Assembly (NCBI GenBank): GCA_905234755.1
Contig: CAJOIT010000001.1
Coordinates: 1-64,000, forward strand
DNA length: 64,000 nucleotides
Direction: 5' to 3'
Source of the DNA: an uncultured Bacteroidales bacterium
GTDB lineage: Bacteria; Bacteroidota; Bacteroidia; Bacteroidales; ML635J-15
Positions within the stretch are counted from its first letter, which is position 1, and each line of letters opens with the position of its first letter. This document shows, piece after piece, positions 43,433 to 53,600 of the stretch. Below the pieces are notes generated by a model. It did no database searches. It had not been told where the DNA came from and was given only the letters and a program-made list of their open reading frames with translations. A program made the translations under genes and the position numbers.

Positions 43433-45565
43433 TTAACCATCGATTGTTACAATAAATGCCCCGTCTTTTCTTACATCGTGTACATCGTAACCCAACGCCA
43501 TTTTTTCCGCATCCCACGCCTCGCATCGCGAAATGCTGTTGGAACTCGATACGACAATCTTCTTGTAATCGAAGTATTTGCCGATTTCCTCAAGTGTAAT
43601 CTGCGGACTTTCGGCAAGAATCACATAATCGACATCAACCTTAAAAAAAATTTCGCTATCAAACGGCATAAAGTTGTCGTCAAGGACATAAAGCCGTAGC
43701 CCATCGTAGTTTATGAACTTGTTTTTGAAAAATACTTTGCGGTTGTCAATAGTTGTTATGGTTGATAGCAACTTGTCTTTTCCGGATGACAGATTTACAT
43801 ATTTTTCCCTGTCGAGTCCTTTCTTTAACCAGTTATTCTTTGCTGTGAACTCAATTTTTTGGGGTTGCACTGAATCAAGGTTGGCGAACATAATGTTGTC
43901 GGTGCCGTCAATTATGTTTATCGCGGTGGTTTTGTTGATGTTGTATACGACCAAAGTCTTTTGCGAACTTGATTCCACCGATTGCCACAAGTCTATTGCG
44001 CTGAAAATCACGCAGAATATCATTGCAACAAGCAGATGCTTGTATCGTTTTGTAAAGAAAAAGTAGGTCGCAAACATTATTATTGCGGCATATAGCAAAA
44101 GCATCTGCGGTGCATCGAGGTAAATGTCCTGCATTGTGGAAAAAGGCAGTTTTTCGATTGACAAGCAGGCAATATTCATAGCTTTTGCAATCCACGACAG
44201 GCAATATGCGACAGCGGTTGAAACATACGGAATCCACGATACTGCAAAGAAAATGAAGCAAGTCCATATTGCAATAGTCGAAATCGGAATCATCACATAG
44301 TTGGTGAGCAGGAAATAATTTGAAAATTGATGGAAATAATAGAAACAAAGCGGTGCTGTTGCAAGTTGGGCTGCTACCGAAACGGTTGTGAGCGACCAAA
44401 TCCAGTCGAGGACTTTGTTTCTTACCTCGAAAATTGCGTACAATTTTGGTTGCAAAATGATAATGCCGATTACTGCTGAATACGAAAGTTGGAATCCGAT
44501 GTTTACAAGGTTGTATGGATTTATCAGAAGCAAGATGAACATGCTGGCGAATACCGCGTTAAGAGAGCCGGAATTGTTCTTCTGCAGTTTTCCTAATGAC
44601 ATTATCGAAAACATCAGCGATGCTCTTGTCACCGATGGCGACAAACCTGTAAACAATGCGTACAACCAAATTAGCGATATGGTAATCAGTACTTTTAGCC
44701 AATTGAGTTTTTCGTTTCGTACGAACGAAAGCAGAAAAATGATAATGCCGTAAATTATGCCCACATGCAAACCCGAGACAGCCAATATGTGCATTGCTCC
44801 TGCCGATGAATAGGCGTGGCGTATTTCATCGCTGAGCATATCGCTGTATCCCATTGTCATGGCCGACATAACCGAAACTTCATCATCTGAAAGTCCGAAA
44901 TCACGCAGCAGTCCGACAAGTTTCATGCGTAGTCGTGAAAGTTTTGGGCGGAAACCTACCGCTTCATTGTCAACAAGCCGCCAATCGTCACCAGCAATGT
45001 AGTCGGAACTGAAAATCATGTTGTAGGCAAGGTATTTGCGATAGTCAAATTCCTCGGGGTTGCCCTTGTTTTCGATTCCCGACAGTTCCGGACTGAAAAC
45101 AATCCTGTCGCCTGTGCGCAGAAGTACCGAGGCCGAATCTTTTTCCAAATAGAGTAGGGTACATCCCGAAGTTTCAATCCACTCGTCGCCGTCCCTGATT
45201 GCCGAAACTTCTATTTCGAGCGAAACATTGTTTTCCTTTATCTTGGGATCGTCGGCAATTTCACCGATTACAAAACCATTGTAACCAGCAAGTTTGTCGT
45301 TTGCCTCGCCTTCATTGCTGAAAGTTGTCAGCAAACATCCAGATGCGATAAGGAAAACATTGGCCGAAATGCCGACAGCAAGCGCTATGCTATATTTCGG
45401 AATCAGTTTGAATACAAAGAAGCATATTGCAGAGATGCCGAGAAAAGTCCAACCAATCCATTGCGGGATAGGCGCAAGCAAAGCCAATACGATTCCGACA
45501 ACTAGCGGGATTGTCAGCCGGATGAACGGATAGCGTCTTATTTCTTCGGCAAAGGAGAATGTCAT
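43433..45565 (-). CDS. comEC: ComEC/Rec2-family DNA-uptake channel protein
   Basis: The 710-residue polytopic protein has an N-terminal DUF4131-like domain (TGDRIVFSPELSGIENKGNPEEFDYRKYL) and the Competence domain with AMTMGYSDMLSDEIRHAYSSAGAMHILAVSGLHVGII, FTGLSPSVTRASLMF and NPYNLVNIGFQLSYSAVIGII. It forms the inner-membrane channel for single-stranded DNA in transformation. The C-terminal part after about 520 is short and lacks the HxHxDH metallo-beta-lactamase motif, as in many Bacteroidota. Its ATG overlaps the TPR lipoprotein stop (ATGA). Confidence 0.9.
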   Translation of the reverse strand: MTFSFAEEIRRYPFIRLTIPLVVGIVLALLAPIPQWIGWTFLGISAICFFVFKLIPKYSIALAVGISANVFLIASGCLLTTFSNEGEANDKLAGYNGFVIGEIADDPKIKENNVSLEIEVSAIRDGDEWIETSGCTLLYLEKDSASVLLRTGDRIVFSPELSGIENKGNPEEFDYRKYLAYNMIFSSDYIAGDDWRLVDNEAVGFRPKLSRLRMKLVGLLRDFGLSDDEVSVMSAMTMGYSDMLSDEIRHAYSSAGAMHILAVSGLHVGIIYGIIIFLLSFVRNEKLNWLKVLITISLIWLYALFTGLSPSVTRASLMFSIMSLGKLQKNNSGSLNAVFASMFILLLINPYNLVNIGFQLSYSAVIGIIILQPKLYAIFEVRNKVLDWIWSLTTVSVAAQLATAPLCFYYFHQFSNYFLLTNYVMIPISTIAIWTCFIFFAVSWIPYVSTAVAYCLSWIAKAMNIACLSIEKLPFSTMQDIYLDAPQMLLLYAAIIMFATYFFFTKRYKHLLVAMIFCVIFSAIDLWQSVESSSQKTLVVYNINKTTAINIIDGTDNIMFANLDSVQPQKIEFTAKNNWLKKGLDREKYVNLSSGKDKLLSTITTIDNRKVFFKNKFINYDGLRLYVLDDNFMPFDSEIFFKVDVDYVILAESPQITLEEIGKYFDYKKIVVSSSNSISRCEAWDAEKMALGYDVHDVRKDGAFIVTIDG

Positions 45566-46095
45566 TGCTTGCTAATTTGTTCAAGCACTTTTATCAAATC
45601 GCTGTCCGACATTCCAAGGAACATAAGTGAAGAATTTGCAGCTTCGGCAAGTTCGTGGTTCGGATAGTCGGCAATGAATTTTTCGTAATACTGACGGGCT
45701 TTCTCCTGATTTTTCAAGATATTTTCGTAGATATACGCCTTCTTGAATATGCAAAGCGGATAATTTTTGTAATCCTTGTAGTTCTCCTCTATTCTGGTGA
45801 GATAAGTTATTGCGTTGTTGGGCTGGTTTGCATTTTCGCTTATTTCGGCAGCACGGAAAAGATATTCGGGAGCAAGTGTGTCATCTGCAAATTTGTCGGC
45901 GTAATCGGCATACAGGCGCACCATTTCTATGGCTTTCTCCTTGTCGATGGCTTCGGTCTTGTCCTTGTAAAGTTTGGTTTCCTTGGTGGTAATTTCATCG
46001 CGCAAGGTTTCCTGCTCGGTCTTTTCGTGCTTGCAACTTGAAACAACGCATAATATAAATGCTACGCATCCCAGTATTAATAGTTTTGTCTTCAT
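45562..46095 (-). CDS. TPR-containing lipoprotein
   Basis: The 177-residue protein has a lipobox (CVVSSC, Cys at 21), a charged coiled segment (25-60), and two to three TPR-like helix pairs (APEYLFRAAEISENANQPNNAITYL, FKKAYIYENILKNQEKARQYY, DYPNHELAEAANSSL). It resembles BamD- or YbgF-type periplasmic TPR proteins but is too short to be a full BamD. It is the first gene of a two-gene operon with comEC (4-nt overlap); TAGATTTG at 46118-46125 is a candidate -7 box. Confidence 0.85.
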   Translation of the reverse strand: MKTKLLILGCVAFILCVVSSCKHEKTEQETLRDEITTKETKLYKDKTEAIDKEKAIEMVRLYADYADKFADDTLAPEYLFRAAEISENANQPNNAITYLTRIEENYKDYKNYPLCIFKKAYIYENILKNQEKARQYYEKFIADYPNHELAEAANSSLMFLGMSDSDLIKVLEQISKQ

Positions 46096-46162
46096 TTTTT
46101 ATCAATGTATTTGTTTGCAAATCTAAGCAAAATTTCAATTAGTTAAACAGGTATGTTTTATT

Positions 46163-46323
46163 TGTCATTTCGGAAGCCAGACTGAACACGCGATACGGAA
46201 CGGTGAGCGTTGTGAAGACGGCTGTCCGAAATCTCCTATTGTACTGTATAAAAAGGAGATTCCGTATAGACAGGCTCACAAGCACCGTTCCTTATGCTGT
46301 TCGCTTTGTCTTACGGAATGACA
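46163..46323. repeat. 161-bp imperfect palindrome (MITE- or REP-like)
   Basis: Arms 46163-46237 and 46254-46323 are imperfect reverse complements: TGTCATT/AATGACA at the tips, GGAACGGTG/CACCGTTCC in the middle, AATCTCCT/AGGAGATT next to a 16-nt loop. No ORF. A 21-bp piece of the right arm (46298-46318) recurs exactly at 60215-60235. The whole gap 46096-46396 holds only this element, a -7 box and a terminator. Confidence 0.7.
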
Positions 46324-46343
46324 GGTTGGGTGTTACGACAAAC

Positions 46344-46374
46344 AAAAAAAGGCGAAAGCCTTTGCTCTCGCCTT
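46344..46374 (-). terminator. Terminator of the 46397 gene
   Basis: Minus-strand AAGGCGAGAGC ... GCTTTCGCCTT stem (one mismatch) with a T7 run. Confidence 0.8.
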
Positions 46375-46396
46375 AAATATGAAATTATGAAATACT

Positions 46397-48238
46397 TTAT
46401 TCCACAACGATATTCTTCACAACAACGCCATCGGCAGTTGCAATTCTAACCATGTAGTTAGCCTTTGCAAAACCTTCTGCGCTGATAGTTTCGAAGTTGG
46501 AGTTTACATCCTTGCTCATTACTACGCGACCAGTCATATCAATGATGGTAATGTTCTGCATACCTTCGGTAGCGATGTTGATGACAGAACTTGTTGGGTT
46601 TGGATAAACGCTGATTTCGCTGATTGAGGATTCTTCTACATCAACTTCCGGGTCGATTACTAAAATATAATCTTCCTTGGTTTGGATAGGAAACCATCCA
46701 CCAAATATATCGAGTGTATTTATTTCTTCATCTGAAGCGGCAAGAGTTACACTATAAAGACCCGCAGATTCGTAAGTGTATGAAGGATTTACATCCGTTG
46801 ATGTTGCGCCATTAATTGCATCATTGAAAATCCATCTATAATATATTGTACCAGTATATGGTTCATCGTTCAATGTTACAGTTGTATTGTTAGTAAAATG
46901 TACGGTTTCGCCAGTTTCTATTGTGGTTACATCGGCAGTGAAATCAACATTGAAAACAAGAGTAGGAGTTTCGCTTACATTTACACCAACAGTCTTCGTG
47001 CTTTGTTCGTTGTTTTCTCCGTATGCAATAAGTGTAGTTGTGTAGTTTCCTGCTGTTGCGTAAGTTACTTCAACATTATTTTCTGTTGATGTATTTGGGT
47101 TTCCGCCTTCGAATGTCCATTCTATGCTTGTTGCATTTTCGCTGGCGTTTGTATAGGTAATTGTTTCTCCAGCAGTAATATAGATGACAGAACCACCGAG
47201 CAATTGTGTTGGAGTGGGATTGCTTGTAAAGTTAGCAACAACATCATTTGAAGTCTGTTCTTCAATTGTTACTACTATGCCTGTTGGGAAAGTGATAGCA
47301 AAATTGTTCAAAGGCATAGATCCCATACCTGCAATAGTTGCAGTTCCAGTTACTTCGCAAGAAATGTTCAGGTCGAAAACATTTGCTGTAGTTGGTGTTC
47401 CCGTAAGATGTATTGTAGCAAAATTGTTGGTTGTCGGGTCTATTTCGGTACGGCTTACGCAGTATGAAAGTCCGTCTGGTATATTTGTGAAACCCGTAAT
47501 TGTCATGCTTGAAGTTGTAGCATTGGCCTGCATGCCCATATATTCAACATCAACTGTTTCGGGGCATTGTATTGTGATGCATACATCAACATCTTCGTTT
47601 ACATTGTAAGTGAGTTCTTCTGGTGCGTAGTATGGGATTGTCGTTTCGCTCATTGTCTGGTTGGTTACGGCGGGGCAAGGATTTTCGCATACAATTTCTG
47701 GAGTTTGTGGATCTACACCACCTTCTCCGATGGTTATGACAATGCCAGTTGCAAAAGTAACATCTTGATTATTTAATGAATAAGGCATAGGAGATGTTAT
47801 TGATCCTGTAAAAACACCCGACAAATCAAGGTCTATTTCACCATTTTCCGATGGTGCTGTACCTGTAATGTGGATAGTTGCATAAACATTTGTCGTTGGG
47901 TCCATATCCACGCGGCTTACGCAGTACGACAAACTTTCGGGCATATTGGGGAAGTCCGTTATGGTCAGGCTCTCTATGTTTGCTGTGGCGGGTATTGAAG
48001 CACCATACATGGAAATTGTAACATTTGTTGTTTCGGGGCATTTGATTGTGATGCACACATCAACAGCAGAACCTTGTTGGAAGGTAAGCGACTGCGGGCA
48101 GTAGTACGGTACGCTCGTATTGCTGAATGGTTGGTCGGTAATTGGTGTACATGCATTGTCGGTACACACGATGCTTTGTGCAAAACTGCACAATGTCATT
48201 GCAAATATTGCAATTGCTGAAAGTAAAAATCTTTTCAT
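46397..48238 (-). CDS. Secreted protein with two Cys/Ig-like domains, PKD domains and T9SS sorting domain
   Basis: The 613-residue protein starts MKRFLL (an ATG two codons upstream, 48244, is also possible) with a signal peptide (1-20, ending CSFAQ). Two tandem copies of the domain seen in the 39865 gene follow (about 24-180, 185-335): ITIKCPETTNV, LSYCVSRxxxDPTTN, IHxTGT, TFATGIV. Then come two PKD-like domains (TSIEWTFEGGNPNTST; YYRWIFNDAINGAT) and a CTD (ISVYPNPTSSVINIATEGMQ, DMTGRVVM). It is a surface or released protein of unknown ligand and a paralogue of 39865-42639. Confidence 0.87.
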   Translation of the reverse strand: MKRFLLSAIAIFAMTLCSFAQSIVCTDNACTPITDQPFSNTSVPYYCPQSLTFQQGSAVDVCITIKCPETTNVTISMYGASIPATANIESLTITDFPNMPESLSYCVSRVDMDPTTNVYATIHITGTAPSENGEIDLDLSGVFTGSITSPMPYSLNNQDVTFATGIVITIGEGGVDPQTPEIVCENPCPAVTNQTMSETTIPYYAPEELTYNVNEDVDVCITIQCPETVDVEYMGMQANATTSSMTITGFTNIPDGLSYCVSRTEIDPTTNNFATIHLTGTPTTANVFDLNISCEVTGTATIAGMGSMPLNNFAITFPTGIVVTIEEQTSNDVVANFTSNPTPTQLLGGSVIYITAGETITYTNASENATSIEWTFEGGNPNTSTENNVEVTYATAGNYTTTLIAYGENNEQSTKTVGVNVSETPTLVFNVDFTADVTTIETGETVHFTNNTTVTLNDEPYTGTIYYRWIFNDAINGATSTDVNPSYTYESAGLYSVTLAASDEEINTLDIFGGWFPIQTKEDYILVIDPEVDVEESSISEISVYPNPTSSVINIATEGMQNITIIDMTGRVVMSKDVNSNFETISAEGFAKANYMVRIATADGVVVKNIVVE

Positions 48239-48326
48239 GTCCATGAAGTTTTAAATGCTAATTAGTTTTGTGTCTGCAAAGTAAATATATTTTTTTCAGT
48301 TGTACAATGAGAAAGAATGTATTTTT

Positions 48327-48355
48327 GTAGGGGAAGATATAAAATCTCCCCCTAC
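48327..48355. repeat. GTAGGGG/CCCCTAC palindrome, possible terminator
   Basis: GTAGGGG-AAGAT ... ATCT-CCCCCTAC hairpin just after the 48376 gene. A sister element (TGTAGGGGGC/GCCCCCTACA) sits at 54226-54255 after the next cargo gene. Confidence 0.65.
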
Positions 48356-48375
48356 TATGCACCAAACATTTTGTT

Positions 48376-50649
48376 TTATTCTTTTATGAATTTCTTTTGG
48401 ATAACATTCGCGCCCTTCGACAGGCTCAGGGAGCGAAGACGAACAACATAAACACCTGCCGTCAAATCATTCACATCGCAAACCGCATTGTCGCTATTTA
48501 CTTCCATGCGGAAAACAACCTGTCCCAAGGTGTTTACAATTTCGATTTCGGAAATTTCTTCAGATGATGTGATGTTGAGGATGTCGTTTGCTGGATTGGG
48601 GAAGATTGCGATTTCGGTGAAATTAGTCTGCTCTACGGCTCCTGCCCAAGTGAAAGCAGCCACATATTCGGCATCTTCCGTCACTATGGTAGTACGAGGA
48701 TTGTCGGTATTGCCGTCAGTCCAAGCTACGAATGTGTAGTCGGGATTTGGTATCGCTAAAATCTGAATTTCGCTGCCCGATGGGAATGTGCCACCGCCAC
48801 TGACGGTTCCCCAATCTTCTGAGAGAGAACGAACAACAATTGTATGGTATATAATAATTGCAAATTGTGCAGTGTATGTGACATCTTCCGTTACAGTTAT
48901 TGTTCGCGGATTGTCGGTGTTGCCATCGTCCCATTGTTCAAACTGGTAACCATTATTGGCATTAGCCGAAATATCTATTTCCGAGCCATATTCGTATGAG
49001 CCACTTCCCAATACCGTACCCATAGTGTCGTTGTCGGACACAACAGTAACTATGTGCTGGTCAATTGCAAATATAGCGGTATAGGAAACTCCGTTCGTTA
49101 CTATGATTGTGAGTGGATTGTCGCTAAACGACCCGCGTGAAGGATTATCATTTTCTATCCAATACAAGAAATGATAATGCTCGTTAGGTATTGCTGTAAT
49201 TTGTATCTCAGCGCCTTCTACATACTCACCGCTACCGATTACATGGCCCATGTTTTCATCGGATGAATAAACTTCAACATTCCGTAGCACACCAAAGGTG
49301 GCAGTATATGTAGAGTCTCCGGTTACGGTAATTGTACGCGTATTGTCGGTGTTGCCATCGTTCCATGCTATGAATGCATGTCCTTCGTTTTCCGTAGCCG
49401 AAATCTCTATTTCTGAACCATAGTCGTATGTGCCACTTCCGCTGACTGTTCCCATTTCATCGTCAGCAGAAACAACAGTAATGTTGTGCTGGTCTATAGC
49501 AAATTCGGCAGTGTAGGTTGAATCTCCATTAACAGTAATTGTGCGGGGATTGTCGGTGTTTCCATCGTTCCATTGTACAAAATGGTAATGTTCGCTTGCT
49601 GTAGCCGAAATCTGTATTTCTGTTCCGTAGTCGTATGTTCCGCCTTCGCTTACGGTTCCCATGGACTCATCTGCAGAAGCAACATCAATTGTGTACTGGC
49701 TTATTGCAAATGTGGCCGTATAAGTTGTGTCTCCTGTTACGATGATTGTCCGTGGATTGTCGGTATTGTCGTCCGTCCAAGCTACAAATTCATGACCTTC
49801 GTTTGCGGTAGCAGAAATCACAATTTCTGAACCATAATCGTAAGTACCGCTTCCGCTGACCGTACCCATAGCATCGTCAGCAGAAACAACGGCAATTGAG
49901 TGCTGGTCTAAAGCAAATTCGGCGGTAAATGTAGAATCTCTGGTTACGGTAATTGTGCGGGGATTATCGGTGTTGCCATCGTTCCATTGAACAAAGTGGC
50001 AATGTTCGCTTGCTGTAGCCGAAATTTGTATTTCTGTTCCGTAGTCGTATGTTCCTCCTTCACTTACAGTTCCCATGAATTCATCTGCAGAAGCAATAGC
50101 AATATTGTGCTGGTCTATTGCAAAGATTGCCGTATAGGTTGTGTCTCCTGTTACGATGATTGTTCGTGGATTGCTGGTATTGCCATCATTCCATTGTACA
50201 AAGTGATAATGCTCGTTGGCAGTTGCAGAAATCTGTATTCTAGTATAATAGTCGAAAGTTCCACCATCGCTGACTGTTCCCATAGTTTCATTTGACGAAA
50301 CAACTGAAACCGTATACTGGTCGGATATAAAGCTTGCCGTAAAAGCAGTATCTGATGTCACCGTTATTGTACGGGTGCTGTCGGTGTTTCCGTCGTTCCA
50401 TTGCACAAAGTGGCAATGATCGTATGCGATTGCAGATATTGTCGCTATGCCATCGGTACAATCGGGATGCTGAGTAATTTGTACAATACCATATTGGGGG
50501 GGTTGCACTTGTGGCATCCAGCATATATGTTCTGTCTTCCCGAATTTCATTGAAATAGGTCCAATTTGAGGATGTATATGCCTCCAAATAGCCACATGGC
50601 AACCACACGGTAGCATTAATGCAAGAACTTGAGCTGAATCCAAACCCAT
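48376..50649 (-). CDS. InlB-type repeats and T9SS sorting domain: 3' part of a frameshifted BspA-like adhesin
   Basis: This frame has nine repeats of about 69 residues (MGTVSGSGTYDYGSEI, FVQWNDGNTDNPRTI, TYTAxFAIDQ), like the divergent InlB B-repeat family, then a CTD: IAIFPNPANDILNITSSEEI and EIVNTLGQVVF. The first 45 or so residues are out-of-frame sequence of the upstream part; real homology begins at QYGIVQITQ. There is no signal peptide. Deleting one C from a C7 run (50496-50502) fuses it to the LRR part. The CTD end is disturbed by a palindromic element (48408-48438) that adds about 10 residues (RSLSLSKGA) before the final QKKFIKE. Confidence 0.85.
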   Translation of the reverse strand: MGLDSAQVLALMLPCGCHVAIWRHIHPQIGPISMKFGKTEHICWMPQVQPPQYGIVQITQHPDCTDGIATISAIAYDHCHFVQWNDGNTDSTRTITVTSDTAFTASFISDQYTVSVVSSNETMGTVSDGGTFDYYTRIQISATANEHYHFVQWNDGNTSNPRTIIVTGDTTYTAIFAIDQHNIAIASADEFMGTVSEGGTYDYGTEIQISATASEHCHFVQWNDGNTDNPRTITVTRDSTFTAEFALDQHSIAVVSADDAMGTVSGSGTYDYGSEIVISATANEGHEFVAWTDDNTDNPRTIIVTGDTTYTATFAISQYTIDVASADESMGTVSEGGTYDYGTEIQISATASEHYHFVQWNDGNTDNPRTITVNGDSTYTAEFAIDQHNITVVSADDEMGTVSGSGTYDYGSEIEISATENEGHAFIAWNDGNTDNTRTITVTGDSTYTATFGVLRNVEVYSSDENMGHVIGSGEYVEGAEIQITAIPNEHYHFLYWIENDNPSRGSFSDNPLTIIVTNGVSYTAIFAIDQHIVTVVSDNDTMGTVLGSGSYEYGSEIDISANANNGYQFEQWDDGNTDNPRTITVTEDVTYTAQFAIIIYHTIVVRSLSEDWGTVSGGGTFPSGSEIQILAIPNPDYTFVAWTDGNTDNPRTTIVTEDAEYVAAFTWAGAVEQTNFTEIAIFPNPANDILNITSSEEISEIEIVNTLGQVVFRMEVNSDNAVCDVNDLTAGVYVVRLRSLSLSKGANVIQKKFIKE
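48408..48438. repeat. In-frame palindromic element within CTD
   Basis: Minus-strand core CTCCCTGAGCCTGTCGAAGG inside a CTTCG...CGAAG palindrome; it codes for SLSLSKG. A related double copy lies at 54311-54356 at the same position of another CTD. Confidence 0.8.
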
Positions 50650-53600
50650 AATAGTTGCTGGAAGTTAGAGGCGTTGTAAATTTAACATACACATCGGTCA
50701 GTCCGCAACATTGCCGGAAAGCTGCATTTTCAATGCTATCCACAGACCTGCCGAGTGTTAATGTTGTCATTCTACTGCATTGACTAAAAGCGTATTTCCC
50801 GATGGTTCTGACAGAATCGCCTATTGTAACAGATTCCAGGCATGTAGCACCGCAAAAAGCCAAGGGTTTTATCTCCGTTATATTCTCAGGTATAACCAAA
50901 TCGGTTACTAGCCTATTGTTAATGTATAGGTTATGTGCGGCATAAAGCGGATTTGTATAAAGGCCATTATAATAACTATCCGCATTTCCGTCACCGAATG
51001 AAATATTACACCATTGGGCAATATCGCCAGTATAATGCACTTCCGTCAATTGATAGCAGCTATTAAATGCGGCAAGCCCTATACTCATTAAAGATTCAGG
51101 AATTGTTATTGCCGTTAATGTAGATTGCCCAAATGCACCATCACCTATGCTTGTAACAGAATTGGGAATATCAATATTGGTCATATTTGCACATAGGGAG
51201 AATGCTGCATTGCCGATACTTGTAACCGTATTGGGAATTATTGTATTGCCACATCCAAAAATCAAAGTATTTGTAGCAGTTTCGATAACAGCATTACAAT
51301 CGTCTCTAGAGTCAAATGTTGTATTTGCACTTGAAACATTTATTTCCGCGATATTCACATCCGCAGAAGTTGAGAAAAAAGATATTGGCGGAATTTTGGC
51401 AACAAACTCTCCAATATTTAGGATGGTGCCATTGGTACTTCTATAGAACGCATCGTTACCAGCATTAACTATTCTAACAGCATTAAAATTGATTGTCGTT
51501 AAATTGTCACAGCGGTTAAAAGCGAATGTGTTAATATTTGTGACTGATTTCCCAATTGTAATCGATGACAACCCGCTACAGCCAGAAAAACTGGAAGAAC
51601 CGATATAAATGACAGAATCGGGGATAATCAATTCTCCGGTGAGTCCAGTGCTATTAAAAGCATAAGCGGGAATTGTAGTAACATTATTGCCTATATTCAA
51701 TGTTGTAAACGATGAACAATTTGTAAACGCTGAGTTATACCCTCCCAAATATGAGCAATTTGTTGCATTATAGTTTACTGTGTTCAAATTCTGGCATCTG
51801 TCAAATGCATATTCACGAATAGTGGTAACAGACCTACCGATAGTAATGGTTCTAAGTTCGTTGCATCTGGCAAATGCATATTCTTTGATTACTTCGACGG
51901 AATCGGCAATTGTTACAGTAGCAATATTCGAACAATCATAGAACGCATAGTTGTCTATACTTTTTACAGATGGAGCTATTAACAACGACACCAAGTTGTC
52001 GCAATCGTAGAACGCTTTTCTGCCAATATGTACAACAGTATTTGGAATGTTTGCATTGACCATGGACCTTACGGCTGATGCAATAGTGTCCTTTTCCGCA
52101 CTTGTATAGTAATAACCGTCCTCGTAGTATCCATTTATTGACAGAGCGCCCCACGGACTTCCTGTAGCTGTACCATGAAATTCAATATTTGTAACAAGGT
52201 AGAAGGCAGAATCACCGATAGTCAACACTGAATTCGGAATTGATACAGAACCTAAGCTTCTGCAATTATAGAATGAATATGATGGTATGTTTGTTACTTC
52301 ATCTCCTATTATTAAATCTGTAAAATTGTTGCAATTAGCGAAAACAGGATTGCTCAAATTTCCCATATTTGTACAGTTGGTCGCATTGAAATCCAATGTT
52401 GTAAGACCAGTGCAGTTCTGAAAAGCCGAACTGCCAATGCTCGTAACAGAATTGGGGATTGTTATCTCTGTCAGTCCGCTGCAATCATAAAACGCATATT
52501 CGCCAATGCTTGTATAGTCGTTTCCTATTGTTACCGATGTTAGCATTGAGCATTTGTAAAATGCACCATAAAATAAACTGCTGCCCGTCAATGTTACCGA
52601 CCTAAGACTTCTTGGAATACAATATTGCTGTCGGTAATATGGTCTATAACATTGTACAACAGAAGTTCCTCCATCGTAACTTGTGTTGCCGAATATATAC
52701 CCGAAAAGAGTTGATTCGGATGCTTCTGTTGCCGATGCACTACCTCCAACAAAAGGCAATGTCATCTCGACAAGTCCACTACAGCCCGAAAAAGCATGGC
52801 TGCCGATGCTCGTAACCGAATTTGGTATTGTTACCGATGTAAGGTTTAGGCAACCTGAAAATGCATAACTTCCGATACTTGTTACCGAACTTGGAATTGT
52901 AACCGAAGCAAGGTCATAGCAACCGGCAAATGCATAATCATCAATGCTTGTAACAGAACTTGGAATTACGGCTTCGGTTACCGTTGGGTAGCAACCGGCC
53001 AAAATGGTCTTGGTTTCATCGGTATAGACAAAAGGTTCTTCAACATATCCATTTACCGTGAGAGCACCCCAAGGACTACCGGTTGCTGTTCCGCTATACT
53101 GTATATTTCTGACATAATAAAAAGCATTCGTTCCGATGCTTGTAACCGAGTTTGGAATAAAAACGGTTGACAAATTGCTACAATTACAAAATGCATAGGC
53201 AGGAATACTAGTAACATTATCTCCAATATTCAATATTGTCAATGGCAAATTTGAAAACACCGACTCGTAATATTGGTAACTATTATAACTAATATATGTA
53301 CAATTTGTTGCATTAAAGTTAATCGTGTGCAAATTATTACACCCGGCAAAAACATCATTGCTAATGCTCGTTACAGAATTGCCGATTGTAACCTCCCTTA
53401 ACTCGCTGCAATTTCGCCAAGCACTAGTTCCAATTCTCGTAACAGAATCTCCTATTATAACAGATGTCAAACTGCTACAATTATCAAACGCTGCAGCACC
53501 AATTTCCGCTGGGCTTGTAATTGTTAATGTGCCAGTAAGACCTGTGCAATTTGCAAAAGCGCGGTCATATATATTGGTAAGCGAATTGCTGAATACAATA

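Noticed and set aside
43433..45565. ComEC as evidence for a mobile competence island
   Set aside because: comEC is widespread core content in Bacteroidota; no integrase, att site or base-composition shift here.
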